Below are positions 1 through 8,015 of a stretch of DNA of 41,395 nt, piece after piece. The DNA comes from Acidobacteriota bacterium (lineage in GTDB: Bacteria; Acidobacteriota; Thermoanaerobaculia; Multivoradales; JAHZIX01): the NCBI GenBank assembly GCA_034211275.1, contig JAXHTF010000042.1:1-41395 (forward strand). The letters are read 5' to 3'. The notes beneath the pieces were generated by a model. It was not told where the DNA came from. It was given only the letters and a program-made list of their open reading frames with translations, and did not search any database. Numbering within the stretch: position 1 is the first letter of the stretch; each line of letters opens with the position of its first letter. Made by a program: the position numbers and the translations under genes.

Positions 1-28
1 GATGCAGGCTGCCGCTCTGGCCTGCATC
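1..28. terminator. Hairpin at the left edge, possible terminator
   Basis: A perfect 9-bp inverted repeat (GATGCAGGC at 1-9, GCCTGCATC at 20-28) encloses a 10-nt loop. It lies about 60 bp beyond the stop codon of the leftward glycosyltransferase gene, so it could end that transcript or a rightward-reading gene outside the window. No T-run follows on either strand, so a terminator role is only inferred. Confidence 0.35.
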
Positions 29-37
29 GGCGAACCG

Positions 38-83
38 CGCCGACTGCCTGAGGGAGCTCGCACGAATCCGCGACCCGGCGAGC
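38..83 (+). repeat. Dispersed intergenic repeat, copy 1
   Basis: This roughly 46-bp segment aligns with 3021-3070. Shared blocks include GCGCCGAC, GAGGGAG, GAATCCGC and CGGCGAGC, separated by short indels and substitutions. Both copies sit just beyond the stop codon of a glycosyltransferase gene, although those genes run in opposite directions. It codes for nothing recognisable. Confidence 0.5.
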
Positions 84-88
84 CCCGT

Positions 89-1861
89 TCAGCTCCCCGC
101 TGTAAAATCCAAGAAGACTCCCAAATAGCGTAGATCCTGACTGTCCGGCAGGTTACGCATGGGAATCATGCCGTCGGTGGTGGAGAGGGTCAGGCGGTAG
201 TAGTACTCCGGCTTGCCGTACACGAAGCCATCCAGACTGCGCGCGTAGGGCTCCCCTAAGGGCAGGACAATGGGGGTGCCCTGGCGCTTGGCGGCGGTGT
301 CGAAGCGCACCCGCACCTCCGCCACCCCGCTGTCCAGGGTCAGAACGTTGCGACCGGAGAGCGACTGGACGCTGAAGCGCAGGGCGTCCAGCGGCTCGCT
401 GGAGACCACGAAGACCTCTGACTGCGAGCCACCGCGCACCCACACGCCGGTGGGATTGTCCTCTTGAGCAAAGAAATTCTGCCGCGGAGTGATCCACACC
501 CCGCCCCCCCAAGGCTTGATCCAATAGCCGGGAATCATCCCCGAGCGCAGCAACGTCAGCTCCAACGGCAGCGCCTGGAATGCCGCCGTGCGGGCATGGA
601 CCTGCAACCCGAACTCCGGCGCGATCTGCTGCACCGGTACCGCCAGCACCGGCGCGATCCACAACGCCGCCGCCGCGAACGGCGCCACCAGCGCCCCCCG
701 GACCTTGAAGGTCGCGGGCAGGAAGAAGAGCGCCGGGTAAATGCTGGCGAAATAGCGATTGCCGATGAACCCAGCACCGCCGTGGTAGTTGTGCGAACGC
801 ACCAACAAGAGCAGCAGGCAATAGCCCGCTACCGCTCCCAACAACAGCCATCGCCCGCGATCCCGGGGGCCGGCGAGGAAAAGCGCTAGAGCAAAGAGGG
901 CGAAGGGGAAATACGGCAGCAGACCGGTGTGGCGACCGACGAAGAAATACAGCACGTCCCGCGCGATGACCCGCGGGTTGGTCTCGATGGGCAGCCGATT
1001 CCACGAGCCAAAGCTGGTGCCCTTGTACAGATCCCACGGATCACCGGCCATCTCCAGCGGATAGCTATTCTCGAAGGATCGGCGCTGCACGTCCCGATAG
1101 GGGCTCCAGCGGTCGCTCTGCTGAAGCTGGAGCCCCACCAGCGCCGTCAGCCCCAGGATCCCCGCCAGCGTCGCCACCCCCAACGCCGGCAAGGCCTTGA
1201 GCCTCCGCGACCACAGCAGATCGATGCCGATGGGCAAGGCGAAGATCGCCACCGGCTCCTTGGAAACGAAGGCCGCCGCCAGCAGCAGCCCCACCAACCC
1301 CATGCCCAGATAGTGGCGGCGGGTCCAGGTGGCGGCCGCGCGCACCTGCAGCCAGATCGCCAGGGAGAAAAAGACGCAGGCCATGTTGAAGACTTCCGGC
1401 TGGATCCAGAAGACATAGATGAAGGCCGCGGAGGCGAAGAAGAACCCAGCGACGTAAAGCCCGCCGAGCCCCTCCTGCCGCCGCAGGAACCACCAGCCGT
1501 AGCCGGCCATAGCGAGGAAGAGGAACATGTTGAAGATCAACATGCCCTGCACCCCGAAAAGTCCATAGAACGGCAACGCTGCCAGGCTGTAGACGAAGGG
1601 CTTGCCATAGAACATGGTCTCGCCGCCGTCGGTGGTGAAAAGGATCAGGCCGTGGGGGCCAAAATCCCAGAGGTTGTAGGCCCGGGCCAGATCCCGATCC
1701 TCGTAGCGCAGATCGTGGTCATGCCACAGGCTCTGGGCCATCATCACGTAGGTGGCCTCGTCCGCCACCGGACCAGGAGGAAAGTGCACCTTGTACAGGC
1801 CGCCGGCGATGCCCAGGAGCACCAGAGCGGCACACAGAGCCGGGATCAACCTCTGATTCAT
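89..1861 (-). CDS. GT-C type membrane glycosyltransferase (GT39/ArnT-like)
   Basis: A 590-residue polytopic membrane protein. After a first membrane helix (about residues 5-23) comes an extracytoplasmic loop with ADEATYVMMAQSL, resembling the acidic catalytic loop of GT-C enzymes that use polyprenyl-phosphate sugars. About ten further hydrophobic helices follow, then a soluble C-terminal part of about 150 residues. The likely role is transfer of a lipid-linked sugar to an envelope acceptor on the outer face of the inner membrane; donor and acceptor are unknown. The ATG at 1861 is preferred because a membrane helix follows directly, while upstream in-frame codons would overlap the divergent gene. 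There is no Shine-Dalgarno sequence, but TACATT lies 7 nt upstream. It is divergent from a GT4 gene, which supports a polysaccharide role. Confidence 0.8.
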   Translation of the reverse strand: MNQRLIPALCAALVLLGIAGGLYKVHFPPGPVADEATYVMMAQSLWHDHDLRYEDRDLARAYNLWDFGPHGLILFTTDGGETMFYGKPFVYSLAALPFYGLFGVQGMLIFNMFLFLAMAGYGWWFLRRQEGLGGLYVAGFFFASAAFIYVFWIQPEVFNMACVFFSLAIWLQVRAAATWTRRHYLGMGLVGLLLAAAFVSKEPVAIFALPIGIDLLWSRRLKALPALGVATLAGILGLTALVGLQLQQSDRWSPYRDVQRRSFENSYPLEMAGDPWDLYKGTSFGSWNRLPIETNPRVIARDVLYFFVGRHTGLLPYFPFALFALALFLAGPRDRGRWLLLGAVAGYCLLLLLVRSHNYHGGAGFIGNRYFASIYPALFFLPATFKVRGALVAPFAAAALWIAPVLAVPVQQIAPEFGLQVHARTAAFQALPLELTLLRSGMIPGYWIKPWGGGVWITPRQNFFAQEDNPTGVWVRGGSQSEVFVVSSEPLDALRFSVQSLSGRNVLTLDSGVAEVRVRFDTAAKRQGTPIVLPLGEPYARSLDGFVYGKPEYYYRLTLSTTDGMIPMRNLPDSQDLRYLGVFLDFTAGS

Positions 1862-1901
1862 GGCCGGGAATGTAGCACGGGGGGAAGTAAGATACCCACC
1901 C
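1862..1901. promoter_or_regulatory. Compact divergent promoter region
   Basis: Only 40 bp separate two divergent start codons. Each start is preceded by a TANNNT box: TACATT at 1869-1874 (minus), 7 nt before the ATG at 1861, and TAAGAT at 1888-1893 (plus), 8 nt before the ATG at 1902. A -10 box this close to a start codon implies almost no 5' leader. No convincing -35 box was found. Leaderless transcription here is inference. Confidence 0.45.
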
Positions 1902-3014
1902 ATGACCGCCCTCCCCACCGTCGCCGTCGATCTGCGGGCCCTGGTCCCGGAGGCCACCGGTATCGGCGTCTACACCCGCTCCTTGCTCGAAGCTCTAGTA
2001 GCCCGGGGCGGCGCCCGCTACCTTGGGCTGAGCCATGCCCCGCCCCGGGATCCCCAGGCCTTGGAGGGAGCCGGCGTTCCCTTCGAGGTCCAGTCGGCGC
2101 CCCTGGGAGTCCTGTGGCAGCAGATTCGCCTCCCCCGCCGGCTGCGTCAGGGCGACGTGGACGTCTTCTGGTCGCCCCTCCACACGCTGCCCTGGAGGAC
2201 CCCGGTCCCCAGCGTCATCACCGTCCACGATCTCACCGTGTGGCTCTACCCCGAGGCCCATACCCGCAAAGTCCGCCTCAGCCAGCGCCCCTTCTTCCGG
2301 CGCTCCCTGCAACAGGCCGAAGCCGTGATCTGCGTCTCCCAGGCCACCGCCGACGACCTCCAACGCTTCTTTCCCGACGTCGCCCGCCGGGTGGAGGTGG
2401 TGCTCTCCGGGGTCGATCCCTTCTTTCATCCCGCGGAGGAGGAAGAAATCGCCGCCATCCGCCACGACCTGGGCTGCCCCGACGGCTATCTCCTCTACGT
2501 CGGCACCCTCGAGCCGCGCAAAAACCTGGACCTGCTGCTCACCGTCTGGGAGCGGCTGCGTCGAGACGACGAGAACACACCACCCCTACTGCTGGTGGGC
2601 TCCTCCGGCTGGCACAGCGGCCCCCTGCGCCAGCGCATCGCACAGCTCGAGCCCCTCGGCCTGCGGCACCTCGGGCACCTCGACCGACTCGGCCTGCGCC
2701 GCGCCTACCAGGGCGCCCGCGCCTTTCTCTACCCGTCCTTTTACGAGGGCTTCGGTCTACCGCCGCTGGAGGCCATGGCCTGCGGGGTGCCGGTGGCGGT
2801 ATCCAACGTCTCGAGCCTGCCGGAAGTCGTCGAAAACGCTGGACTGCTGCTCCCACCCCAGGATATAGACGCCTGGGCCACGGCCATTCGTAGACTCCTC
2901 GATGAGGAAGCCTTGGCCCAAGACCTCCGCCACCGCGGCCTCCAACGCGCCGCCACCCTCACCTGGCAGCGCACCGCCGAGACCATGGAGCAGATCCTCC
3001 TGGCGAGCTGCTGA
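1902..3014 (+). CDS. Glycosyltransferase family 4 (GT-B fold)
   Basis: A 370-residue soluble or peripheral glycosyltransferase. The N-terminal Rossmann half starts with VAVDLRAL and a glycine-rich GIGVY turn, and contains ITVHDLT near residue 109. The C-terminal nucleotide-sugar half contains YVGTLEPRKN (about 199-208) and the E-x7-E motif in YEGFGLPPLEAMACG (about 281-295), both typical of GT4. It would transfer a nucleotide-activated sugar to a lipid-linked glycan at the cytoplasmic membrane; the sugar cannot be told. The second in-frame ATG (1902) is chosen because the GT4 fold begins there and TAAGAT lies 8 nt upstream, whereas the earlier ATG at 1860 overlaps the divergent gene's start. 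It probably works with the GT4 genes that follow. Confidence 0.88.
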   Translation: MTALPTVAVDLRALVPEATGIGVYTRSLLEALVARGGARYLGLSHAPPRDPQALEGAGVPFEVQSAPLGVLWQQIRLPRRLRQGDVDVFWSPLHTLPWRTPVPSVITVHDLTVWLYPEAHTRKVRLSQRPFFRRSLQQAEAVICVSQATADDLQRFFPDVARRVEVVLSGVDPFFHPAEEEEIAAIRHDLGCPDGYLLYVGTLEPRKNLDLLLTVWERLRRDDENTPPLLLVGSSGWHSGPLRQRIAQLEPLGLRHLGHLDRLGLRRAYQGARAFLYPSFYEGFGLPPLEAMACGVPVAVSNVSSLPEVVENAGLLLPPQDIDAWATAIRRLLDEEALAQDLRHRGLQRAATLTWQRTAETMEQILLASC

Positions 3015-3020
3015 CAACCT

Positions 3021-3070
3021 GCGCCGACGGCCCGAGGGAGTGCGAGACAGGAATCCGCTCCGCGGCGAGC
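3021..3070 (+). repeat. Dispersed intergenic repeat, copy 2
   Basis: This is the partner of 38-83, beginning 7 bp after the preceding stop codon. The rest of the 162-bp gap to the next gene shows no promoter-like sequence I can defend and no ORF worth calling. Confidence 0.5.
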
Positions 3071-3176
3071 ATCCTCCAAGTGGGCTACAATAGGCTGGAT
3101 TCAGGGGCCTGCGCCGGACTCCTGCTTCATTCGAAACTCAGCACCGCTCGCCCAACACCATCGGAGCCCCCCGACC

Positions 3177-4346
3177 TTGTCCTACACCATCGGTATCGAC
3201 GCGCGCAAAGTCCTCGACTTCGGCATCGGCACCTACATCCGACACCTCGTCTTCGCCCTCGCGGAGATCGATTCCGAGAACCAATACATCCTGTTCAGCG
3301 GTGCCCAGCGGCAGGAGGTTTGGAAAGGGCTGCCGGAGAACTTCCGGGTCGTCACCACCCGTTCTCCGGTCTACTCCGTGCGCGAGCTCTTCAGTCTCTC
3401 CTGGAGAATGTTCCGCCTCGACCTGGATCTCTACCACTCCACCCACTACGTGCTGCCGGCCATCAACCCCTGCCGTATCGTGGTCACCATCCACGACATC
3501 ATCCATCTCCTCTACCCCGAATATCTTCCCAACCGCCTAGCCTTCTTCTACGCCCAGCAGATGATCCGCCGCAGCCTCACCCGCGGCGACCGGATTCTGG
3601 CCGTTTCCCAGAACACCCGCACCGACCTGATGGAGTACTTCCGGGTCAGCGGACGCAAGATCCAGGTCGTCTACAACGGGGTCGACGACTCCTTCCGCGA
3701 GAAAGTCCCCGACGACGAGCTCGAACGCTCCCTGCGCAACCTGGGGATCCGCCGCCCCTACCTGCTCTTCGTCGGCAACCCCAAGCCCCACAAGAACCTC
3801 GACAACGTCATCAAGGCCTACGCCCAGGCGCTCAAGATCCACGACTTCGACGCTCCTCTGGTGTGCGTCGGCGACCGCGGGGACCGCGAGTTCAAAATCC
3901 GCCAGCGGGCGGAGCATCTGGGCATCGGGGACCGCATTCAGCTCCTCGGTCACGTCGCCCAGGAAGCGCTGCCGGCGATCTACCAGGGAGCGTCCCTCTT
4001 TCTCTACCCGACCCTCTACGAGGGCTTCGGGCTGCCGGTGGTGGAAGCCATGGCCTCCGGACTGGCGGTCATCACCTCCGACAACTCCTCCCTCAAAGAG
4101 GTTGCCGAAGGCTATGCCCACCTGGTCAACCCCCTCGACGTTCAGGGCATCGCCGAAGCCATCGCCCACTGCATGGCCGACGACGAGCACCGCGCCGCCC
4201 TCGCCAAGCTCGGCCTGCGGCGCTCGAAAGATTTTCGCTGGCGGCGCACCGCGGAGAAAACCCTGGAGGCCTATATGAGCGTGCTCCACGGTGCAGACCG
4301 CAGTGGGGAGCGTAGCGGCAAGCGCCGTAGCGGAGACGGCGGCTGA
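3177..4346 (+). CDS. Glycosyltransferase family 4, mannosyltransferase-like
   Basis: A 389-residue GT-B enzyme. It opens with IGIDARKVLDFGIGTY, then VTIHDIIHLLYP (about 104-115). The donor-site half has FVGNPKPHKN (about 198-207) and the E-x7-E element in YEGFGLPVVEAMASG. It resembles GT4 enzymes such as WbaZ/RfaB-like mannosyl- or galactosyltransferases; specificity is not readable. The start is the TTG at 3177, the only start codon right before the conserved strand, with a GGAG about 10 nt upstream. The last 20 residues are Gly/Ser/Arg-rich and look dispensable. Its stop overlaps the next start (TGATG), indicating translational coupling in a polysaccharide operon. Confidence 0.88.
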   Translation: MSYTIGIDARKVLDFGIGTYIRHLVFALAEIDSENQYILFSGAQRQEVWKGLPENFRVVTTRSPVYSVRELFSLSWRMFRLDLDLYHSTHYVLPAINPCRIVVTIHDIIHLLYPEYLPNRLAFFYAQQMIRRSLTRGDRILAVSQNTRTDLMEYFRVSGRKIQVVYNGVDDSFREKVPDDELERSLRNLGIRRPYLLFVGNPKPHKNLDNVIKAYAQALKIHDFDAPLVCVGDRGDREFKIRQRAEHLGIGDRIQLLGHVAQEALPAIYQGASLFLYPTLYEGFGLPVVEAMASGLAVITSDNSSLKEVAEGYAHLVNPLDVQGIAEAIAHCMADDEHRAALAKLGLRRSKDFRWRRTAEKTLEAYMSVLHGADRSGERSGKRRSGDGG

Positions 4347-5587
4347 TGACCCCGCCTCCACCTCAGGAAGAGCTGTCTCGGAAAGAACCGTCTCAGAAAG
4401 TGGGAGCCACCTCTGCCAACGATCCGGCGAACCCCCGGCGAGTCGCCCTGATTCACGACTGGCTCACCGGCATGCGCGGCGGCGAAAAAGTCCTCGAAGC
4501 CATGGCGGACCTCTTCCCTGACGCGCCCATCTTCACCCTCTTCCACTTCCCCGGCAGCGTCAGCGAGGCTCTCGAAAGCCACCCCATCCACACCAGCTTT
4601 CTCCAGCGCGCTCCGGGGCTGCGGCGCCACTATCGTCGCTTCCTGCCCTTCTTCCCGGCGGCGGTGGAAGATCTCGACCTGGCGGGCTATGACCTGGTTC
4701 TCAGCTCCAGCCACTGCGTCGCCAAGGGTGTGGTGGCGCCACCGGGCTCCCAGCACGTCTGCTACTGCCACACCCCCATGCGCTACGCCTGGGACCAGGA
4801 GCGCGCCTACTTTCCTCGCCGCCGCGGCCTCACCGCCCGCCTGCGGGGCCAGATCCTCAGCCGTCTACGCAACTGGGACGTCGGCTCCAGCCAGCGGGTG
4901 GACCGCTTCATCGCTAATTCCTCCTTCGTCGCCGAGCGCATCCGCCGCTACTACCGTCGCCAGGCGGAGGTGCTGCCGCCGCCGGTGGACGTGGGCTTCT
5001 TCACTCCCGGAGAGGGTAGGCAAGGAACGGATCGAGACGACGACTACGCCCTGGTGGTCAGCGCCCTGGCCCCCTACAAACGGGTCGACCTGGCCATCCA
5101 AGCCTGCGAAGCCCGTGGCCTCGAGCTGCGGGTGGTGGGGAACGGCCCCGAGCGCCAGCGGCTTCAAAGCCTCAGCAAAGGGGGCACGCGCTTCCTCGGC
5201 CGAGTCGATGACCAGCAGCTCCGCGAGCTCTACCGCGGCGCCCGCTTCTTCCTCCAGCCGGGCATCGAGGACTTCGGCATCGCCGCCGTCGAAGCCCTCG
5301 CCTGCGGCACGCCGGTGGTAGCGGTGGGACGCGGCGGCGTGCTCGATATCGTCGATTCCGGCGTCCACGGAGTGCTCTACGAAGAGTGGGATAGTATCGA
5401 TTCGATACAACAGGCAATTGACATGGCGCGAGAGATCCGGTTCAATATCTTGGACCTTCGCCAGCGGGCGGAGAGCTTTTCCACCTCGAGATTCACCGAA
5501 CGTTTGCGCCAATACCTCGGGGTCGGCTCGCCGCCGACAACGCCCCGACGCCAAGCGCCCGCTGGATTGGGGAACCGACACCCTTGA
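4346..5587 (+). CDS. Glycosyltransferase family 4 (WbaZ-like)
   Basis: A 413-residue GT-B enzyme. Residues 1-30 look unstructured. The fold starts at ALIHDWLTGMRGGEKVLEAM (about 34-53), a signature of WbaZ-like transferases that add sugars to O-antigen or exopolysaccharide repeat units. HTPMRYAWD lies near residue 145. The donor half has VVSALAPYKRVDLAI and an E-x7-E element in IEDFGIAAVEALACGTPVV. It starts inside the preceding stop codon (TGATG) and its own TGA overlaps the TTG start of the sugar-phosphate transferase, so the three genes are translationally linked. The exact linkage formed is unknown. Confidence 0.87.
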   Translation: MTPPPPQEELSRKEPSQKVGATSANDPANPRRVALIHDWLTGMRGGEKVLEAMADLFPDAPIFTLFHFPGSVSEALESHPIHTSFLQRAPGLRRHYRRFLPFFPAAVEDLDLAGYDLVLSSSHCVAKGVVAPPGSQHVCYCHTPMRYAWDQERAYFPRRRGLTARLRGQILSRLRNWDVGSSQRVDRFIANSSFVAERIRRYYRRQAEVLPPPVDVGFFTPGEGRQGTDRDDDYALVVSALAPYKRVDLAIQACEARGLELRVVGNGPERQRLQSLSKGGTRFLGRVDDQQLRELYRGARFFLQPGIEDFGIAAVEALACGTPVVAVGRGGVLDIVDSGVHGVLYEEWDSIDSIQQAIDMAREIRFNILDLRQRAESFSTSRFTERLRQYLGVGSPPTTPRRQAPAGLGNRHP

Positions 5588-7011
5588 TTAGCCAACGACA
5601 TCGCCAGACGTCCGCGCTCTATCTGATCGGCGATCTGGTGGCCCTCACCGGCGCCTTCTTCCTCGCCTGGACCCTGCGCTTCGAGCTGCAGGTGGTGCCC
5701 CTGATCAAGACGCCGCCGGACTTCGGTCCCTATCTCGAGCTGCTGCCGGTGATCCTGGTGTCGTGGCCGGTGGTCTTCTACTTCCACGGCCTGTACCAAA
5801 TTCGCCGCTCCCGCAGCCGGGTCGACGAGTCCCTGATGGTGGTCTCGGCGGTGGCCCTGTCGAGCATCGTGCTCCTGGCCTTCACCGCCGGCTATCGCCC
5901 GACGGTGGCGCCGGACAGCCAGGAATACTTCACCTTCAGCCGCGCCTTCCTCGCCCTGCTGGCCTTCTGCTCGTTGGCGGTGGTGGTCTTCACCCGCATG
6001 AGCATCCGCGAGGTCCTGCGCTGGCGCCGGCTGCACGGTCACGGGCTGCAGCGTATCCTGGTCATCGGCGCCGGCAAGCTGGGCAAAGAGATCACCCAGA
6101 AGCTCATCGCCCACCGCGAGTTCGGCTTCGAGGTCATCGGCTTTCTGGACGACGATCCGGGCAAAGCCGGCTCGTCCTTCTACGACGTGCCGGTGCTGGG
6201 CAATCTGCGGTCGGTGGACGAGGTGTTGGAGAACCACCGGGTGGACCAGGTCTACATCGCCCTGCCCCTGGAGGCCCACCGCAAGATGCTGCGCCTGCTG
6301 CAGCGCTTCGGCCGCGAGTGCGTCGAGGTCAAGCTGGTCCCCGACATCCTCCAATTCGCCACCCTCAACGCCGCCATCGAAGAGCTCGACGGCTGCCCCA
6401 TCATCAACCTCTCCCAGGTGCCCATGCAGGGCTGGCAGAGCTTGGCCAAGCGCGGCATCGACATGGCCATCGCCGCCGCCTGCCTGCTGGCGCTGCTGCC
6501 CTTGCTGCCCATCGTGGCGGCGATTATCTGGTTCGAGGATCACGGCCCCATCTTCTACAGCCAGGAGCGCATGGGCCTCGACGGCCAGCCGTTCATGATC
6601 TACAAGCTGCGCTCCATGCGGGTCAACGCCGAGGCCAGCACCGGCCCGGTGTGGGCGGTCAAGGACGACCCCCGCCGCACCCGCTTCGGCAGCTTCATCC
6701 GCCGCACCTCCATCGACGAGCTACCGCAGCTGTGGAACGTGCTCAAGGGCGACATGTCCATCGTCGGCCCGCGCCCGGAACGCCCCGCCTTCGTCCACGA
6801 GTTCAAGCACAAGATCCCCCAATACATGATGCGCCACCGGGTCAAGGCCGGCATCACCGGCTGGGCCCAGGTCCACGGCTGGCGCGGCAACACCTCGATC
6901 AAGAAGCGCATCCAATACGACCTCTACTACATCGAGAACTGGTCCCTCGGCCTCGATCTCAAGATCCTCTGGATGACCCTCCGCAGCGGGCTCTGGCATA
7001 ACGCGCACTGA
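5584..7011 (+). CDS. Undecaprenyl-phosphate sugar-1-phosphate transferase (WcaJ/WbaP type)
   Basis: A 475-residue initiating transferase that would move a hexose-1-phosphate from a UDP-sugar to undecaprenyl phosphate, starting each repeat unit. About four N-terminal membrane helices (residues 10-140) precede a nucleotide-binding-like domain (VIGAGKLGKE, about 160-169, to 250). A hydrophobic helix (about 293-316) leads into the catalytic bacterial-sugar-transferase domain with YKLRSM, the acidic SIDELPQLWNVLKGDMSIVG (about 376-395) and PRPER. The full-length polyisoprenyl glycosylphosphotransferase architecture is present. The TTG start overlaps the previous TGA by 4 nt. It supports reading 1902-7011 as a capsule, exopolysaccharide or O-antigen locus. 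Confidence 0.92.
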   Translation: MISQRHRQTSALYLIGDLVALTGAFFLAWTLRFELQVVPLIKTPPDFGPYLELLPVILVSWPVVFYFHGLYQIRRSRSRVDESLMVVSAVALSSIVLLAFTAGYRPTVAPDSQEYFTFSRAFLALLAFCSLAVVVFTRMSIREVLRWRRLHGHGLQRILVIGAGKLGKEITQKLIAHREFGFEVIGFLDDDPGKAGSSFYDVPVLGNLRSVDEVLENHRVDQVYIALPLEAHRKMLRLLQRFGRECVEVKLVPDILQFATLNAAIEELDGCPIINLSQVPMQGWQSLAKRGIDMAIAAACLLALLPLLPIVAAIIWFEDHGPIFYSQERMGLDGQPFMIYKLRSMRVNAEASTGPVWAVKDDPRRTRFGSFIRRTSIDELPQLWNVLKGDMSIVGPRPERPAFVHEFKHKIPQYMMRHRVKAGITGWAQVHGWRGNTSIKKRIQYDLYYIENWSLGLDLKILWMTLRSGLWHNAH

Positions 7012-7083
7012 AGCCAGCCTTCCTGTCTCAGCCTTACCTCTCTCTCCCACCTCCAGCCCAGATCTTCGCCGCACCCACCAAGA

Positions 7084-7099
7084 CCAAGCCTAGGCTTGG
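7084..7099. terminator. 16-bp perfect palindrome after the polysaccharide operon
   Basis: CCAAGCCTAGGCTTGG lies 72 bp beyond the operon's last stop and 88 bp before the secreted-protein operon. It could form a small hairpin but has almost no loop and no T-run, so it may equally be an operator. The remainder of the 176-bp gap holds a TATAGT at 7146-7151 with no matching -35. Confidence 0.3.
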
Positions 7100-7187
7100 A
7101 TCGACTAGCTAGATGTAGAGAGCTCCCCCATGGGCCCCTGCTTGCTATAGTTCTAAGAGATGCTGAGACTCACCTGAAAGGTAATCA

Positions 7188-8015
7188 ATGCAGCGATTCA
7201 CTCCTTACCTCGGCCTCTTCGCCCTAGCACTCCTGATGCCCTTCGCCAGTCACGGAGAGACTGAAGAAACATCAACGTCGCAGAGACCGATCGAGCTTTC
7301 CGTCGAGCAGATCGAGCAGATCCTGACGCCAGGAGTACTCGAAGAGAAGAGTAGCTACCGAGGTGACCTGCCGCAGGACTTGGTTGACCGGGTAGTGCAC
7401 CGAGCACAGTCTCTCCTCCACTTCAAGACTGTCCACGCAGCAGATGGCAACCTCGATGCCAATGAGTGCGTGATGGGCACTTGGGACGAAGCAGCCTATC
7501 GCTACGCACCGGACGATCTTCAGGGCAGTCTCGAAGAGGTCGTCAGCGCCGCCGATCTAGTTTTCGTTGGAGAAGTGCTTTCCAGAGAGACCTTCTTTTC
7601 CTACCGGAACTTCAAGACCAGGGTGTTCGTGCAGATCGAGGAAGTCTGGCCGCCTGCCCCTGAGGCAATCGAGCCAGGAGATATTGTGCGGTATACGACC
7701 TTGGACTACGACTTGATGGCTGGGGAGGAACGGCTTTGCACTACCCCCCGCGAGGGAGCTTTGCCATCTCCTGGAGAGCGGCTCCTTTTTCTGGGGTTTC
7801 CCATAGATGAAGCCGTACGTAGCAAGGGCCACTTGCCCAAGTCAGAGCTGGCGGTCACCAACTTTTTTCGGATCGATGGATCTTTGGCCATCCCAACCCA
7901 GTATCTTTTCCTACAAGATGCGGAGCCCCAATCCCTAGAGCACTTGCAAGACGAGCGCGCGGGGAGCGCGCCAAACCCGAAGCACGAAGACCTGTCCATC
8001 GGATCGGAGCAATGA
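7188..8015 (+). CDS. Secreted protein with an NTR/TIMP-like sequence pattern
   Basis: A 275-residue exported protein with a signal peptide (about residues 1-23, ending near SHG). A poorly conserved helical segment follows, then about 100-215 a beta-rich stretch: SAADLVFVGEV, FKTRVFVQIEEVW, GDIVRYTT, a Cys (ERLC) and PGERLLFLGF. Alternating strands around an ADLVFVG / EVW / Cys / GERLLFLG spacing resemble bacterial NTR-domain (TIMP-like OB-fold) proteins. That assignment is pattern recognition only; the classical N-terminal zinc-binding Cys of TIMPs is absent and only two cysteines are seen. The ATG follows an AAGG-type ribosome site. The stop overlaps the next start (ATGA), coupling it to a metzincin protease, so a protease-modulating role is conceivable. 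Confidence 0.7.
   Translation: MQRFTPYLGLFALALLMPFASHGETEETSTSQRPIELSVEQIEQILTPGVLEEKSSYRGDLPQDLVDRVVHRAQSLLHFKTVHAADGNLDANECVMGTWDEAAYRYAPDDLQGSLEEVVSAADLVFVGEVLSRETFFSYRNFKTRVFVQIEEVWPPAPEAIEPGDIVRYTTLDYDLMAGEERLCTTPREGALPSPGERLLFLGFPIDEAVRSKGHLPKSELAVTNFFRIDGSLAIPTQYLFLQDAEPQSLEHLQDERAGSAPNPKHEDLSIGSEQ

Noticed and set aside
929-2893. A 654-codon plus-strand ORF
   Set aside because: It runs antisense to the GT-C glycosyltransferase and out of frame with the GT4 gene, and its composition (long Arg/Pro/His/Gln runs) is typical of shadow frames in GC-rich DNA. No ribosome site or domain.
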